From: an uncultured Lachnospiraceae bacterium
Lineage (GTDB): Bacteria; Bacillota; Clostridia; Lachnospirales; Lachnospiraceae
Assembly (NCBI GenBank): GCA_910587095.1
Contig: CAJUMJ010000001.1
Coordinates: 1 to 64,000 of the forward strand
Direction of reading: 5' to 3'
Length of the DNA stretch: 64,000 nt
Positions within the stretch are counted from its first letter, which is position 1. The number at the start of each line of letters is the position of its first letter. A program made the position numbers and the translations under genes. Shown in pieces: positions 26,283-35,211 of the stretch. Under the pieces are notes generated by a model that was not told where the DNA came from, searched no databases, and worked only from the letters and a program-made list of their open reading frames with translations.

Positions 26283-27131
26283 CTACCCTTTGACTCCGCC
26301 GCTTGTGATTCCCTGCACAAAATACTTCTGGAATGGCAGGAAAATCAAGATCGGGATCAGCGCCGACACGGTGGACGCGGCGTAGATGTAGCCCCAGTGG
26401 ATCACATTCTGTTCCTTAAAATTTGCGACCGCGACGGTCACGACCTTAACTTCATCCGCCCGAGCCGCCAACAACGGCCAAAGGTAATCGTTCCACTGGT
26501 TTACGAACACCATAAGCCCCGCCGTAATCAAAATCGGCTTGGACAGCGGAAGGACAATCCTCGAAAAGGATGTCCACCACCCTCCCCCGTCGATCTCCAC
26601 CGATTCCAGAAGCGCCCTCGGCGTCTCGCTGAAAAACTGAACGAAGAGAAAAAGCACCAGTCCGTTGGCAAGCGCGGGCAGCACCAGACCTGCGTAGGTA
26701 TTGATCAGACCCATGGAATTTACAAGCGAGTAAAGCGGAAGCGCGATCGCCTCTCCCGGAATCATAAAGGTCAGCAAAAACAGCGCAAACAACTGCTTCT
26801 TGAACTTAAAGTCATAAAAGGAAAAGGCAAACGCCGCCAGCGAACAGATGGCAATCGTTCCGGGTATGATCAGCGCAATCATAATCAGCGTGTTCTTCAA
26901 ATAACGGCCAAAGTGATATTCCGTGAAAATAGCCGCGTAGTTCTCCCATGTCCAGTCGATCGGGACAATGGTATGCCAGTTAAAAGGCATCATATTTTCA
27001 AACAACTCATTGTCCGTCCTGAAGGAGGACAGCAGCGGGTAAATAATCGGGAACAGGGAAATGAGCAGCACTATGACAAGCAGAATGTATATTCCTGTCT
27101 TTCCCAATAATTTTTTGTCAGAGTTCTTCAC
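26283..27131 (-). CDS. Sugar-type ABC transporter permease (MalG-like)
   Basis: A 282-aa integral membrane protein with six likely helices and the EAA-type loop FSETPRALLESVEIDGGGWW that contacts the ATPase. It is of the MalG class of carbohydrate importers. The GTG at 27131 has AGGAGG eight bases upstream, while an earlier GTG overlaps that site and cannot be used. It pairs with the permease gene just upstream and with the substrate-binding lipoprotein at 28139-29446. No ATPase gene is in the operon, so a shared MsmK-like ATPase encoded elsewhere is expected, as is common in Firmicutes. Confidence 0.92.
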   Translation of the reverse strand: MKNSDKKLLGKTGIYILLVIVLLISLFPIIYPLLSSFRTDNELFENMMPFNWHTIVPIDWTWENYAAIFTEYHFGRYLKNTLIMIALIIPGTIAICSLAAFAFSFYDFKFKKQLFALFLLTFMIPGEAIALPLYSLVNSMGLINTYAGLVLPALANGLVLFLFVQFFSETPRALLESVEIDGGGWWTSFSRIVLPLSKPILITAGLMVFVNQWNDYLWPLLAARADEVKVVTVAVANFKEQNVIHWGYIYAASTVSALIPILIFLPFQKYFVQGITSGGVKG

Positions 27132-27143
27132 CTTACACACCTC

Positions 27144-28001
27144 CTATTCTTCCTGGTTAGTCAGCTTGAACTGGAAAAATACGATGATCAGAATCAAAAC
27201 CACAAGCACGCAGGTCGTGGCCGCTCCCTTCTCATAGCTTCCATATTTGAACGCCTGCTTGTACGCCTCATACATAAGCACATTTGTGGAATCGCTTGGC
27301 CCGCCGCTCGTGATGAGCTGGGTAGGCGCGAAAAGCAGAATATTGATGCTCGTATCCGCCACCATAACAAACAGCGTCGTTTTCTTGACAAGCGGAATCG
27401 TGATGTTCCACAAGGTTTGAAGCGCGTTCGCCCCGTCGATCTTTGCCGCCTCGTACACGCTTGTATCGATGCCTTTTAGCCCCGCAAGGTAGAACATCAT
27501 CCAGTATCCGCACCCCTTCCAGGTGCTCAGGGCCACAATGCACCAAAGTGCCTGATTCGCATCCGTAAAAAATCCCTGCGCCTCCATACCGAACAGACTT
27601 TTGATGAAACTGTTGGCAAGACCGTTGTTCACCGACAGCATCAGGCTCCAGCAAATCGCCGCAACCGGCATGGAAATAGTGACCGGCAGGTAATAGAGAC
27701 TTCTGAATGTCCCCACTCCTTTGACCGTCTTATTTACCAAAAGCGCCATAAAAAACGAGAGCACGATCTGAAGCGGCGTCATGACAATATTCATTTTGAC
27801 CGTCACCCACAGGGAATGCCAGAAAGCTTTGTTGGAAAACAGAATCTCAAACGTCCGAAGCGACCAGTTTCCCTTATAGTGGAACCCCTGAATAAAGCAG
27901 TAAAACAGCGGATATATCTTAAAGATAAGCACAAACCCCAGTGCCGGCAGCAACAGACAGTAGGGAAGCGCCTGTTTTCTCCATTTCAACTGTGCAGTCA
28001 T
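27144..28001 (-). CDS. Sugar-type ABC transporter permease (MalF-like)
   Basis: A 285-aa membrane protein with six likely helices. The coupling loop reads GIDTSVYEAAKIDGANALQT, the typical EAA motif of MalF/UgpA-type permeases. The ATG at 28001 follows GGAGGAGG by eight bases; a TTG one codon earlier is less likely. It lies 13 bp before the second permease gene. A family 1 hairpin element separates it from the substrate-binding protein gene, a place where such hairpins often lower permease expression relative to the binding protein. Confidence 0.92.
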   Translation of the reverse strand: MTAQLKWRKQALPYCLLLPALGFVLIFKIYPLFYCFIQGFHYKGNWSLRTFEILFSNKAFWHSLWVTVKMNIVMTPLQIVLSFFMALLVNKTVKGVGTFRSLYYLPVTISMPVAAICWSLMLSVNNGLANSFIKSLFGMEAQGFFTDANQALWCIVALSTWKGCGYWMMFYLAGLKGIDTSVYEAAKIDGANALQTLWNITIPLVKKTTLFVMVADTSINILLFAPTQLITSGGPSDSTNVLMYEAYKQAFKYGSYEKGAATTCVLVVLILIIVFFQFKLTNQEE

Positions 28002-28040
28002 CAATTACACCTCCTCCATAAAACCTTTGGCGACACTTTT

Positions 28041-28141
28041 CGGAGAATGCCGTTTTTCAGGCATTCTCCGGTGCAAAACATAGAAGTTCTTTGCGAAGCG
28101 GCCTTTGCCGCAAGCAATTAGTACTTCTTTTTGCACAATTA
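28041..28141 (-). repeat. Family 1 multi-hairpin element between binding protein and permease
   Basis: Starting at the stop codon of the binding protein, GTGCAAAA pairs with TTTTGCAC, AGAAGT with ACTTCT, and an inner GCGGC with GCCGC. A second hairpin GGAGAATGCC/GGCATTCTCC follows. The first stem uses other bases than the copies at 35 and 41 kb but the same order of stems. Confidence 0.75.
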
Positions 28142-29446
28142 TTCATTGTACTCGCCAAGGGCCGAATCAATCTGGTCAACCGTGCTTCCCAGCGCATCGT
28201 CGATATTTGCGCCGTTGCGCACGTCCTCCCACATCGTGGAAAGCGCCGCCGAATACTCGTTAAACGCAGGCGTCACCGCGCGCACGCAGGCCGTATGTTC
28301 CGCCTCATATTTGGCGATCTCCAATACCGGGTTTTTCTTTGTCAGCTCATCGCTGTAGCGTTCGGCCGCATTCGGTCCCATGCCGCTGATCGGCAGGAAA
28401 ATATCGTTTCCTTCCCCATAAGTCATATAGTTTACAAATTTCCCGGCTTCCTCCTTGTTTTTGGAAAAAGCGCTCACACCCAGAGCCCAGTTTCCGCAGC
28501 CCGTAGCCACCTCGCTCTCATGTCCCTCAAAGCACGGCTGGTATGTCCATCCGAAATCATCCTCCGTCAGATCCGCATCCAGACAGAAGGTGTACGAATC
28601 CGCCGTCATCCATTCGAAAATGCATTTTCCCGCGTAGAAATTGTTATATGTTTCCAGACCGGAAACACCCCTGGAAAATATGCCTTCCTCCACCAATCCC
28701 TGATACCATGTGATGGCTTCCTTCCACTGCGCCGAATCGATAACGCCCTTTACCGTCTTTCCGTCATCACTTATATTCTTACCACCCATACTGTTTGCAA
28801 GCAGATTCATCTGATAGACGGAGCTCACCTGGCCGATTTCGATTCCGTAAAGCCCTTTACTCCCGTCCGGGTCAAGCGCCTCCACCGCCTCCCTGGCAAT
28901 CTTTGTCAGTTCCTCCCAGGTTATTCTGTTTTCTCCGGTATACTGGCTAAAATCCACTTCAACGCCCGCCTCTTTCAACAGGTTTTTATTGTAGTAGAGC
29001 ACCGTAGAGCTGTCGCCAAGCGGCGCGGCATAGAACTCCCCGTTCACGGTGCCCTGCTTGAGAAGCTCCGGTGAAAAGCACTTCTTCTCCTCCTCCGTAA
29101 AATAGGTTGTCAAAGGTTCCAGATAACCTCTGCTGACATATGCCGAAGTGTTCGGTCCGTCCGCCATGATGAGATCATACTCGTCAGACCCCGAACTCAA
29201 AACGACCTCCAGCGTGTCCCCGATGTTCTCGTATGCCGTCTGCTCGATCTCGACATGAACGCCTGTCTCCTCCTCGTACTTTTTGGCCGCCTCCGCAAAC
29301 GCCGCATCATAGTGTGTCAGGATTTTCAGGGTCTTTCCTCCCTCCACGCTCTGACCTTCCTGGCTCTCTTCCTTTCCTCCGCATCCTGTCAGCACAGCCG
29401 ATGCCAGGCTCATGCCAACCAGCATGGCGATCATCCGTCTCTTCAT
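28139..29446 (-). CDS. Extracellular solute-binding lipoprotein (family 1)
   Basis: A 435-aa lipoprotein with a positively charged N-terminus, a hydrophobic stretch and the lipobox LTGC (Cys22). The mature part has the family 1 binding-protein pattern: KTLKILTHYDAAFAEAAKKY, IEQTAYENIGDTLEVVLSSG, DLIMADGPNTSAYVSRGYLEPL and later GCGNWALGVSAFSKNKEEAGKF. It captures the substrate for the two permeases that follow. Its start has AAGGAGGAGAG upstream. The nucleoside hydrolase and PfkB genes in the same operon suggest a nucleoside or a ribose-containing substrate, though the fold is the one usual for oligosaccharides. It is preceded by a good promoter and a palindrome. Confidence 0.92.
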   Translation of the reverse strand: MKRRMIAMLVGMSLASAVLTGCGGKEESQEGQSVEGGKTLKILTHYDAAFAEAAKKYEEETGVHVEIEQTAYENIGDTLEVVLSSGSDEYDLIMADGPNTSAYVSRGYLEPLTTYFTEEEKKCFSPELLKQGTVNGEFYAAPLGDSSTVLYYNKNLLKEAGVEVDFSQYTGENRITWEELTKIAREAVEALDPDGSKGLYGIEIGQVSSVYQMNLLANSMGGKNISDDGKTVKGVIDSAQWKEAITWYQGLVEEGIFSRGVSGLETYNNFYAGKCIFEWMTADSYTFCLDADLTEDDFGWTYQPCFEGHESEVATGCGNWALGVSAFSKNKEEAGKFVNYMTYGEGNDIFLPISGMGPNAAERYSDELTKKNPVLEIAKYEAEHTACVRAVTPAFNEYSAALSTMWEDVRNGANIDDALGSTVDQIDSALGEYNE

Positions 29447-29514
29447 CTGTCTCTCCTCCTTTAGAATGGTTCATGTTCCAACATTATCTTCTCACTTTGT
29501 GCGTTTTATATGCG

Positions 29515-29524
29515 AAACATGTTT
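29515..29524. promoter_or_regulatory. Palindrome AAACATGTTT, possible operator
   Basis: A perfect 10-bp palindrome lies about 25 bp downstream of the -10 box of the ABC operon, a good position for repression. The LacI half of the fusion protein is the natural candidate to bind it; this is inference. Confidence 0.35.
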
Positions 29525-29547
29525 AGTAAATTAGTTTCCTTGTGTAA

Positions 29548-29576
29548 CTTATACCACACATTGACATCCAATGCAA
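29548..29576 (-). promoter_or_regulatory. Promoter of the ABC transporter operon
   Basis: TTGCAT (29571-29576) and TATAAG (29548-29553) on the minus strand are separated by 17 bp, about 100 bp before the binding-protein start. Confidence 0.55.
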
Positions 29577-29587
29577 TCTTTTTTTAC

Positions 29588-29617
29588 AAAAAAAAGCGGA
29601 ACCAGTCCCGCTTTTTT
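29588..29617 (-). terminator. Intrinsic terminator, second of two after the S8 protease
   Basis: On the minus strand GCGGGA pairs with TTCCGC across CTGG and is followed by eight T residues. An A-run precedes it, so it could also stop transcription from the other side. Confidence 0.75.
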
Positions 29618-29640
29618 ATCATTAAAGTATTTGCCCTACA

Positions 29641-29668
29641 AAAAAGCAGGCATTTTTCCGCCTGCTTC
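29641..29668 (-). terminator. Intrinsic terminator, first of two after the S8 protease
   Basis: AGCAGGC pairs with GCCTGCT on the minus strand and is followed by TTTTTT. It lies 50 bp after the protease stop codon. Together with the next terminator it insulates the ABC operon promoter. Confidence 0.8.
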
Positions 29669-29718
29669 GCATCTCACAGTATATTCGTGACACAGATACA
29701 AACGTATCGGCAAAACGC

Positions 29719-31434
29719 TCACAGTCTGGCAAGCGTCTCAAACGTCCCGTTGATGTTGATCCGTCCATATCCCCAACGTCTGTCAGGATAGACGATATCG
29801 CCGGGGCGGTCCGCGCCCTGTATCAGGTAGCTCTTTGTACCTCTGCTCTCCACCGAGTAAGCGTTCCCCTCGACCACGGCCCACTCCAGAAACTGCGCCA
29901 CACATCCGGCGGCCAAAGCCGCGGCCATACTCGCCCCGTCCGTCTTGCCAAGAACAGTCGGTATTCCGACCCCGGGAGCCGCCAGATCGGGCTTGATACA
30001 GCCGCTTCTGCTAAAGCCTCTGCCCGACGACGCATACCACCCGTCCGAGTAGCTGTCATAAGCGGAAACCGTAATCACCTGGGAGGCGTTTGCCGGCTCT
30101 GTCAAGGTCACATCCGGGCTCGGCTCCAAAAAGGTAACGCTCCGTTCCAGAAAGGCTTCAATGGGCAGCCACATGTGATACTTCCCCTGGCCCCTCATTC
30201 CCCTCGCATCCGCCGTAACCGACACGGTCCAAATGCCCGGCGTCGGATTTATAAACCGCATGAAGACAAGTGGATCCCCCGAATCCTTCTCCACCAGCAC
30301 TATGCCGATCTGAATCCGCGTCCGCTCAAAAATAAATGAAATTTCTTTGTTGACTCCGTTTCTGAACTCAATGACAGGGGAAACTTCTCCCCCAGGCGAA
30401 CGGATTAAGACAGCGTAAGCGTCCGGGAGGCTTCCCCATATCTCCGCGCAAAATCCCTTCATCGGCTCCGATACGCGGATTTCCACGTTGCCCGGGATAA
30501 CGCTCTCATAGTGGTGCTCTTTGTCTCCTTCATTGCCTCCGCCCACCACAACGGCCCGGCTTCTGCGCTCCGCCACAATATTCAAATACGTATCCAGGGA
30601 GGATGTGCCGTCGTGGCTGCCCATATTGGTGCCAAGCCCGATCACAATCACAACCGGTCTGCTGAAAGCCACCGCCATACGCTGCAAATACTTGACGCCC
30701 TCCATGATATCGTTTTCCTGGAAGGCCTCCGCCTGGTCATCGATGAGATAGTAATCTCTCAGATAGGTCTTTGCACCCTTCAATTTGACAACCGCAATAT
30801 CCGCCAAGGGCGCGGCTCCCCGAAATGTCAGCCCCTGATTCAGGACGCTTCCCGCCGCCGCGGAAGCCATCCTTGTTCCGTGGCCATTAACATCAATGCT
30901 TGGCACAATCGACTCCGGCTCCGGAGAGTTAAGCGCCCTGTCGATATCCGCCCGATGGTACTCCGTGCCGTATTCAAAACCCACAGGCGGCTCCCCCGTC
31001 TGTATGGTCTGATCCCAAATAGAGACTATGCGGGTGCTCCCGTCCTCCCGCCTGAAAACATCCTCCTGATACCTGATCCCTGTATCTATAAAACCTATGA
31101 TAACGCCGCTCCCTTGAAGCGCAAGCGGCGGACTCTGTACCCGCAGATTCCCCATCGCCGCAAGCGGCGAGGAGTCAAACACATTCTCCCCTGTCTGCGT
31201 CAGTCCGTACAGCTTAGGAATACTTGAATAGCCGTAATATCCCATGGAAATCGGCGCAACCTGACTGCGTCTCACACTGGCCACCCCGAACCCCGCATCA
31301 ATGGCATGATAGCAGTATTCTAAATCCACATCTTCCAAAATCTGCTCAATCGTGTCATAATCCGCGATCACATCAATAAAATCTTCCGATAAAATCATTT
31401 CCCTGCAGGTCAAGCTTTCTTTCTTCGCGTACAA
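29719..31434 (-). CDS. S8-family serine peptidase (subtilase, Csp-like)
   Basis: A 571-aa peptidase without signal peptide, similar in layout to the germination proteases CspA/B/C and related clostridial subtilases. The triad is complete: Asp117 in GFIDTGI, His185 in DVNGHGTRMA and Ser502 in TDGASMAAALA (the usual GTSMA reads GASMA). A long insert (about 310-450) between His and Ser parts forms the jelly-roll domain typical of this group. A perfect TATAAT lies just upstream. The start is uncertain: the TTG at 31434 has no ribosome binding site and the ATG at 31398 has a poorly spaced AGGGA; I give the longer form because relatives have residues before ILSEDF. Tandem terminators follow. Confidence 0.88.
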   Translation of the reverse strand: MYAKKESLTCREMILSEDFIDVIADYDTIEQILEDVDLEYCYHAIDAGFGVASVRRSQVAPISMGYYGYSSIPKLYGLTQTGENVFDSSPLAAMGNLRVQSPPLALQGSGVIIGFIDTGIRYQEDVFRREDGSTRIVSIWDQTIQTGEPPVGFEYGTEYHRADIDRALNSPEPESIVPSIDVNGHGTRMASAAAGSVLNQGLTFRGAAPLADIAVVKLKGAKTYLRDYYLIDDQAEAFQENDIMEGVKYLQRMAVAFSRPVVIVIGLGTNMGSHDGTSSLDTYLNIVAERRSRAVVVGGGNEGDKEHHYESVIPGNVEIRVSEPMKGFCAEIWGSLPDAYAVLIRSPGGEVSPVIEFRNGVNKEISFIFERTRIQIGIVLVEKDSGDPLVFMRFINPTPGIWTVSVTADARGMRGQGKYHMWLPIEAFLERSVTFLEPSPDVTLTEPANASQVITVSAYDSYSDGWYASSGRGFSRSGCIKPDLAAPGVGIPTVLGKTDGASMAAALAAGCVAQFLEWAVVEGNAYSVESRGTKSYLIQGADRPGDIVYPDRRWGYGRININGTFETLARL

Positions 31435-31560
31435 ATAAGTGCCGTATTATACGCCCTTTCCACCCAATACGCCTTACCGTATTCTATGCACGGTTCAAAG
31501 ACCTGACACCTTTTTGGCAAAGACGGGCGTTTCTTCCCCTGCGTCCCGTTTACCGGTCAG

Positions 31561-33054
31561 CTATACTTCGGGAGAATCCTGCACCACCCTCAATCGATCC
31601 GGGTGCTCCGCGCTTCTGCTGCGGATATCGATAATCGGTCCGCCGTTTCCCTCAATATACTCTCTGGTGATGGTTACGCGGCCGATATTGTCGTCCTTCG
31701 GAACTTCGTACATAATATCTAACATAAACTCTTCGATAATGGCGCGAAGCGCTCTGGCCCCCGTCTCCTTATCCATGGCTTTATCCGCTATGGCCTCAAG
31801 GGCTCCCTCGTCAAACAAAAGCTCCACCTCGTCGAGCTCCAAAAGCTTCTGGTATTGTTTTAAGATCGCGTTTCTGGGTTCTTTCAAAATCTGCACCATC
31901 ATCTCCCGGCTTAATCCCTCCAGCGTAAAGATCACCGGAAGGCGGCCGATAAACTCCGGAATCATGCCGAATTTCCTGATATCCTCCACGGTCACACGGC
32001 GCAGGATGTTCTTCTCTTTGTCGTACTTATCCTTAAGCTCAGCGTTGTAGCCGATGGATGTCTTTTTATTGAGCCGCTGCTTGATAATCTCGTCCAGATC
32101 CGGGAAAGCGCCGCCGCAGATAAACAGGATATTCCTCGTATTCACCGTGGCGAGAGGCACCATGGCGTTTTTGGAATTTGCACCCACAGGCACCTCCACC
32201 TCCGCTCCCTCCAAAAGCTTTAACATGCCCTGCTGTACGGATTCGCCGCTCACGTCCCTGGAATTGGTGTTCTTTTTCTTGGCGATCTTGTCAATCTCGT
32301 CGATAAAGATAATGCCTCTCTCCGCCCGCTCGACGTCGTTGTCCGCCGCCGCGAGGAGCTTTGATACGACGCTCTCGATATCGTCGCCGATATAGCCCGC
32401 CTCCGTGAGAGACGTAGCGTCCGCAATCGCTAACGGCACGTCCAGAAGCTTCGCCAGCGTCTTTACAAGATAAGTCTTGCCGCAGCCGGTAGGCCCGATC
32501 ATCAGCATGTTTGACTTCTCAATCTCGATCTCGTCCAAGGTGCCGGTCGCCACCCTCTTATAGTGATTGTAAACCGCCACGGACATGACCTTTTTGGCAT
32601 GTTCCTGGCCCACCACATACTCGTCCAACTTCTGCTTGATCTTGTGGGGAGGCATAATATTGCGGATGTCAATCTCCGCGGAAGCTTTCTTCTTTTTCTT
32701 CGGCTTCTGCTTGTTCGGGATACCGCCGTCCCCTTTTAAATCCGCCAGATTCACAAAACTGATATTGGGAAAACCTCCTTTTCCCGTATTCAGATCGCTC
32801 ATATTGGTGTTGTTTAAAAGCCCCTGATAGTCAAACTGGCTGACCGTATCCATCGTCCTGTGCATACAGTCGTCGCAGACGCAGATATTGTTCGGGAGCT
32901 TAAACATCTTCCCCGCCTTGCTCTCGGGCCTGCGACAGATAAAGCAGACATCCTCGTAATCGCTCCCGGAACCGTCATCCTTTTTACTTCCCGTATCGGA
33001 ATCCTTCTTCTCAAGCTCCGTCTCTTCGTATTTATCGTCTCTGTGATCGTCCAT
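31561..33054 (-). CDS. clpX: ClpX-like ATP-dependent unfoldase, atypical
   Basis: A AAA+ unfoldase that would feed substrates to ClpP. The 497-aa protein has an N-terminal zinc-binding domain with Cys37, Cys40, Cys60 and Cys63, then an unusual Lys-rich linker of about 40 residues (GGIPNKQKPKKKKKASAEID), and the AAA+ core with Walker A GPTGCGKT, Walker B IIFIDEID, sensor and arginine-finger regions and the C-terminal GARALRAIIEEF. It is about 70 residues longer than typical ClpX. The ClpP-binding loop reads SIGYNA where IGF is standard, and the pore loop reads GYIG. The start ATG follows GGAGGAGAGT. It may be the main ClpX or a paralogue; no clpP or tig gene is adjacent. Confidence 0.88.
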   Translation of the reverse strand: MDDHRDDKYEETELEKKDSDTGSKKDDGSGSDYEDVCFICRRPESKAGKMFKLPNNICVCDDCMHRTMDTVSQFDYQGLLNNTNMSDLNTGKGGFPNISFVNLADLKGDGGIPNKQKPKKKKKASAEIDIRNIMPPHKIKQKLDEYVVGQEHAKKVMSVAVYNHYKRVATGTLDEIEIEKSNMLMIGPTGCGKTYLVKTLAKLLDVPLAIADATSLTEAGYIGDDIESVVSKLLAAADNDVERAERGIIFIDEIDKIAKKKNTNSRDVSGESVQQGMLKLLEGAEVEVPVGANSKNAMVPLATVNTRNILFICGGAFPDLDEIIKQRLNKKTSIGYNAELKDKYDKEKNILRRVTVEDIRKFGMIPEFIGRLPVIFTLEGLSREMMVQILKEPRNAILKQYQKLLELDEVELLFDEGALEAIADKAMDKETGARALRAIIEEFMLDIMYEVPKDDNIGRVTITREYIEGNGGPIIDIRSRSAEHPDRLRVVQDSPEV

Positions 33055-33158
33055 ACTCTCCTCCGTCCTGCCCGCCGGCACTGGTCTGCGGGGATATTAT
33101 TTCATCATTATACCCAAAAGTCATTGATTCATCAAGTGCCTGCTCTGTTGGGCCGTGT

Positions 33159-33209
33159 AAAAATCCCCGGCAGGCGGGTCCATACGATACCGTCCTGCCG
33201 GGGATTTTT
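33159..33209 (-). terminator. Long-stem terminator after the HtrA gene
   Basis: A 16-bp stem (AAAAATCCCCGGCAGG with its complement) ends in TTTTT on the minus strand, 30 bp after the protease stop codon. The A and T arms make it work on both strands. Confidence 0.8.
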
Positions 33210-33238
33210 CTCCGCCATATTCGCTGCATTTCTTTTAC

Positions 33239-34789
33239 TTATTCGTTCACCTTATTGCCAAGCGTCAACTGTCTGGTTACCTCCTCGTAGCCGGCCACCG
33301 TCATGGTCATCACCTTGACGTCCACGGTATCGCCCTTGGCATAAAATTCCAGTTCCTTTTGCAGCTCCTCCATCGAAGCGATCTTGTCGCCGCCAAACTC
33401 CGTGATGATATCTCCCTTCTTCAGCCCCGCCGCCTGCGCTGCCGTGTTTGGATAAACCTGCGCGATATATACGCCTTCCGGCATACCGTATGCCTGGGAA
33501 ACCTCCTCGGTCACACTGATTCCCGAAATGCCAAGATATCCTCTTTCCTCCTCGGCTACCTTGCTCTTTGTCTCCTTGAGCATCAGCTCCGCAATGATCG
33601 GACTTGCAGCCGAGATCGGGATCGCGTAGCCCATGCCCTCCACTGCGCTGCCGCCAATTTTATTGGAGTTTATGCCGATTACCTCGCCTTTTATATTTAA
33701 GAGCGCGCCGCCGGAATTTCCGGGATTGATGGCCGCGTCGGTCTGTATAAAGGTGCCCTCGACATTGTCTCCGCCGTACCCGTTGCTTGCGGACAGGCTT
33801 ATGCTTCTGTTGAGCGCGCTGATCACTCCCGTTGTGACGGACTGACCGTATCCGAGGGAGTTGCCGATGGCGATAGCGGGTTCTCCCACCTCCAGCGCGT
33901 CGGAATCGCCCAGCGTAGCCACCTCAATTGCCTCCAGGGTAGAATCCGACAGAGCTGTTACCGGCACCGCTATGACCGCCAGATCCATCTTCGCGTCCTG
34001 CCCCTTGATGAACGCTTCCGCCTCGCTGCCCTCGTTAAACAGGACGGTCAGCTTGTCGGTGTCTTCCACCACATGGTAATTGGACACAATCAAAAGCTCC
34101 GCATCATTTAGTCCCACGATAATGCCGGAACCGCTGGCATCCGCCTCGCTGCTCATATCCTGTCCGAAGAAGGACATCGTTTCCGTGTAGTGATTGTTTA
34201 CCGCCACGATAGACGGCATCACGTTCTTCACAACGTCCGTCACATCGGTGACCACCGTCGTTAAGGAGTCCGACTGTTTGATCTTTGCTCCATCAAGCCC
34301 GAGCGGCTCCTGCGACTGTGTTTCAATCTCAGTCTCAGCCATCGGGGAACCCTCCGTTTCCTCCGGCGCCGCACTGCCGCGATCCGTCATCCCTGTAACC
34401 ACCTCCACGGCATACAACCCAAGCCCCGCAAAGAGCCCGAAGAACAATCCGAGGGAAACCACCACCAGCGCCTTTTTAAAATAGCCTCCCGGTTTCTTCT
34501 CCCTGCGCTTTTTCTCCTTCTTCTGCTCCGGCTGCATGTAGCTGTTCGGATAGCTGTTTCCGTACTGGTAGCTTCCCGCGCTGCTCTGATAAGCGTTGTG
34601 GTTTCCGTAAGAATTTTGCGAGGCGTTCTGCCCGTAAACGCTCTCCGTCTGGTTTGCTGTATTCCGATAGGATCGGTAATCGATCCCCGACTGCCCGTAA
34701 TCGCCGCCCTGCCGTGCCCCTGACTGCTCCGAACCCGTAGTGTTCGCACCGTTGTTTGTAAAATCATTTGGATAATTGTTGTCGTACAT
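33239..34789 (-). CDS. HtrA/DegP-like S1C serine protease with PDZ domain
   Basis: A membrane-anchored quality-control protease of 516 aa. The N-terminal 95 residues are cytoplasmic, low complexity and rich in Asn, Gln, Ser and Tyr. A basic stretch and one membrane helix (about 106-126) follow. The chymotrypsin-like domain shows the triad: His in SNYHVVED, Asp in KMDLAVIAVP and Ser in NPGNSGGALL. A PDZ domain (about 405-510) with YLGISGISV and GLKKGDIITEFGG closes the protein. The ATG at 34787-34789 follows AAGGGAGCGGG; an earlier in-frame Met lacks a site. The gene is followed by a terminator and is probably transcribed alone under wall or heat stress control. Confidence 0.93.
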   Translation of the reverse strand: MYDNNYPNDFTNNGANTTGSEQSGARQGGDYGQSGIDYRSYRNTANQTESVYGQNASQNSYGNHNAYQSSAGSYQYGNSYPNSYMQPEQKKEKKRREKKPGGYFKKALVVVSLGLFFGLFAGLGLYAVEVVTGMTDRGSAAPEETEGSPMAETEIETQSQEPLGLDGAKIKQSDSLTTVVTDVTDVVKNVMPSIVAVNNHYTETMSFFGQDMSSEADASGSGIIVGLNDAELLIVSNYHVVEDTDKLTVLFNEGSEAEAFIKGQDAKMDLAVIAVPVTALSDSTLEAIEVATLGDSDALEVGEPAIAIGNSLGYGQSVTTGVISALNRSISLSASNGYGGDNVEGTFIQTDAAINPGNSGGALLNIKGEVIGINSNKIGGSAVEGMGYAIPISAASPIIAELMLKETKSKVAEEERGYLGISGISVTEEVSQAYGMPEGVYIAQVYPNTAAQAAGLKKGDIITEFGGDKIASMEELQKELEFYAKGDTVDVKVMTMTVAGYEEVTRQLTLGNKVNE

Positions 34790-34960
34790 AATCCCGCTCC
34801 CTTCCGTAAAAATATCAGGCATCCGCCCTTTCATTTCCCCTCGCTGATTATGTCCTAAGTATATCTGCCATTTGTGTTTAAATTGTGTTTAAAATATTTA
34901 AAATTTGTGTTTCCCGCTCAACCAGAACAGGATCTTCCAAATAAATCTTACCCACACAAA

Positions 34961-35211
34961 ATCCGCGGACGAACAAGTTCGTCCTGGAGAATGCCCGTAT
35001 TTGGGGCATTCTCCTGTGTGAGACGGTTCTTGGCGTCCCGTCCTATGGCGGGATGTCTTTAGAAACTCTTCTCACTCTAATCACCATGTCACAGCTCTGC
35101 TGTGACTCAAATCCGAGTGAAAAACGCCTGTTTTTGGCGTTTTTCGGCGTGAAACGGTTTCTTGGCGTCCCGTCCTATGGCGGGACGTCTTTAGAAACTC
35201 TTTTCACGCTA
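34961..35211 (-). repeat. Family 1 multi-hairpin element, double copy after glmS
   Basis: Two modules in tandem. Module 1 has the outer stem GCGTGAAA/TTTCACGC (35147-35154 with 35202-35209), a GTTTC/GAAAC tier, and an inner GTCCCGCC/GGCGGGAC-type hairpin. Next come AAAACGCC/GGCGTTTT and GTCACAGC/GCTGTGAC hairpins. Module 2 has the outer stem GTGAGA/TCTCAC (35018-35023 with 35070-35075), the same inner hairpin, then GGAGAATGCCC/GGGCATTCTCC and a GACGAA/TTCGTC palindrome. The first TAG is the glmS stop codon. The remaining gap up to 34789 would contain the htrA promoter. Confidence 0.85.
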
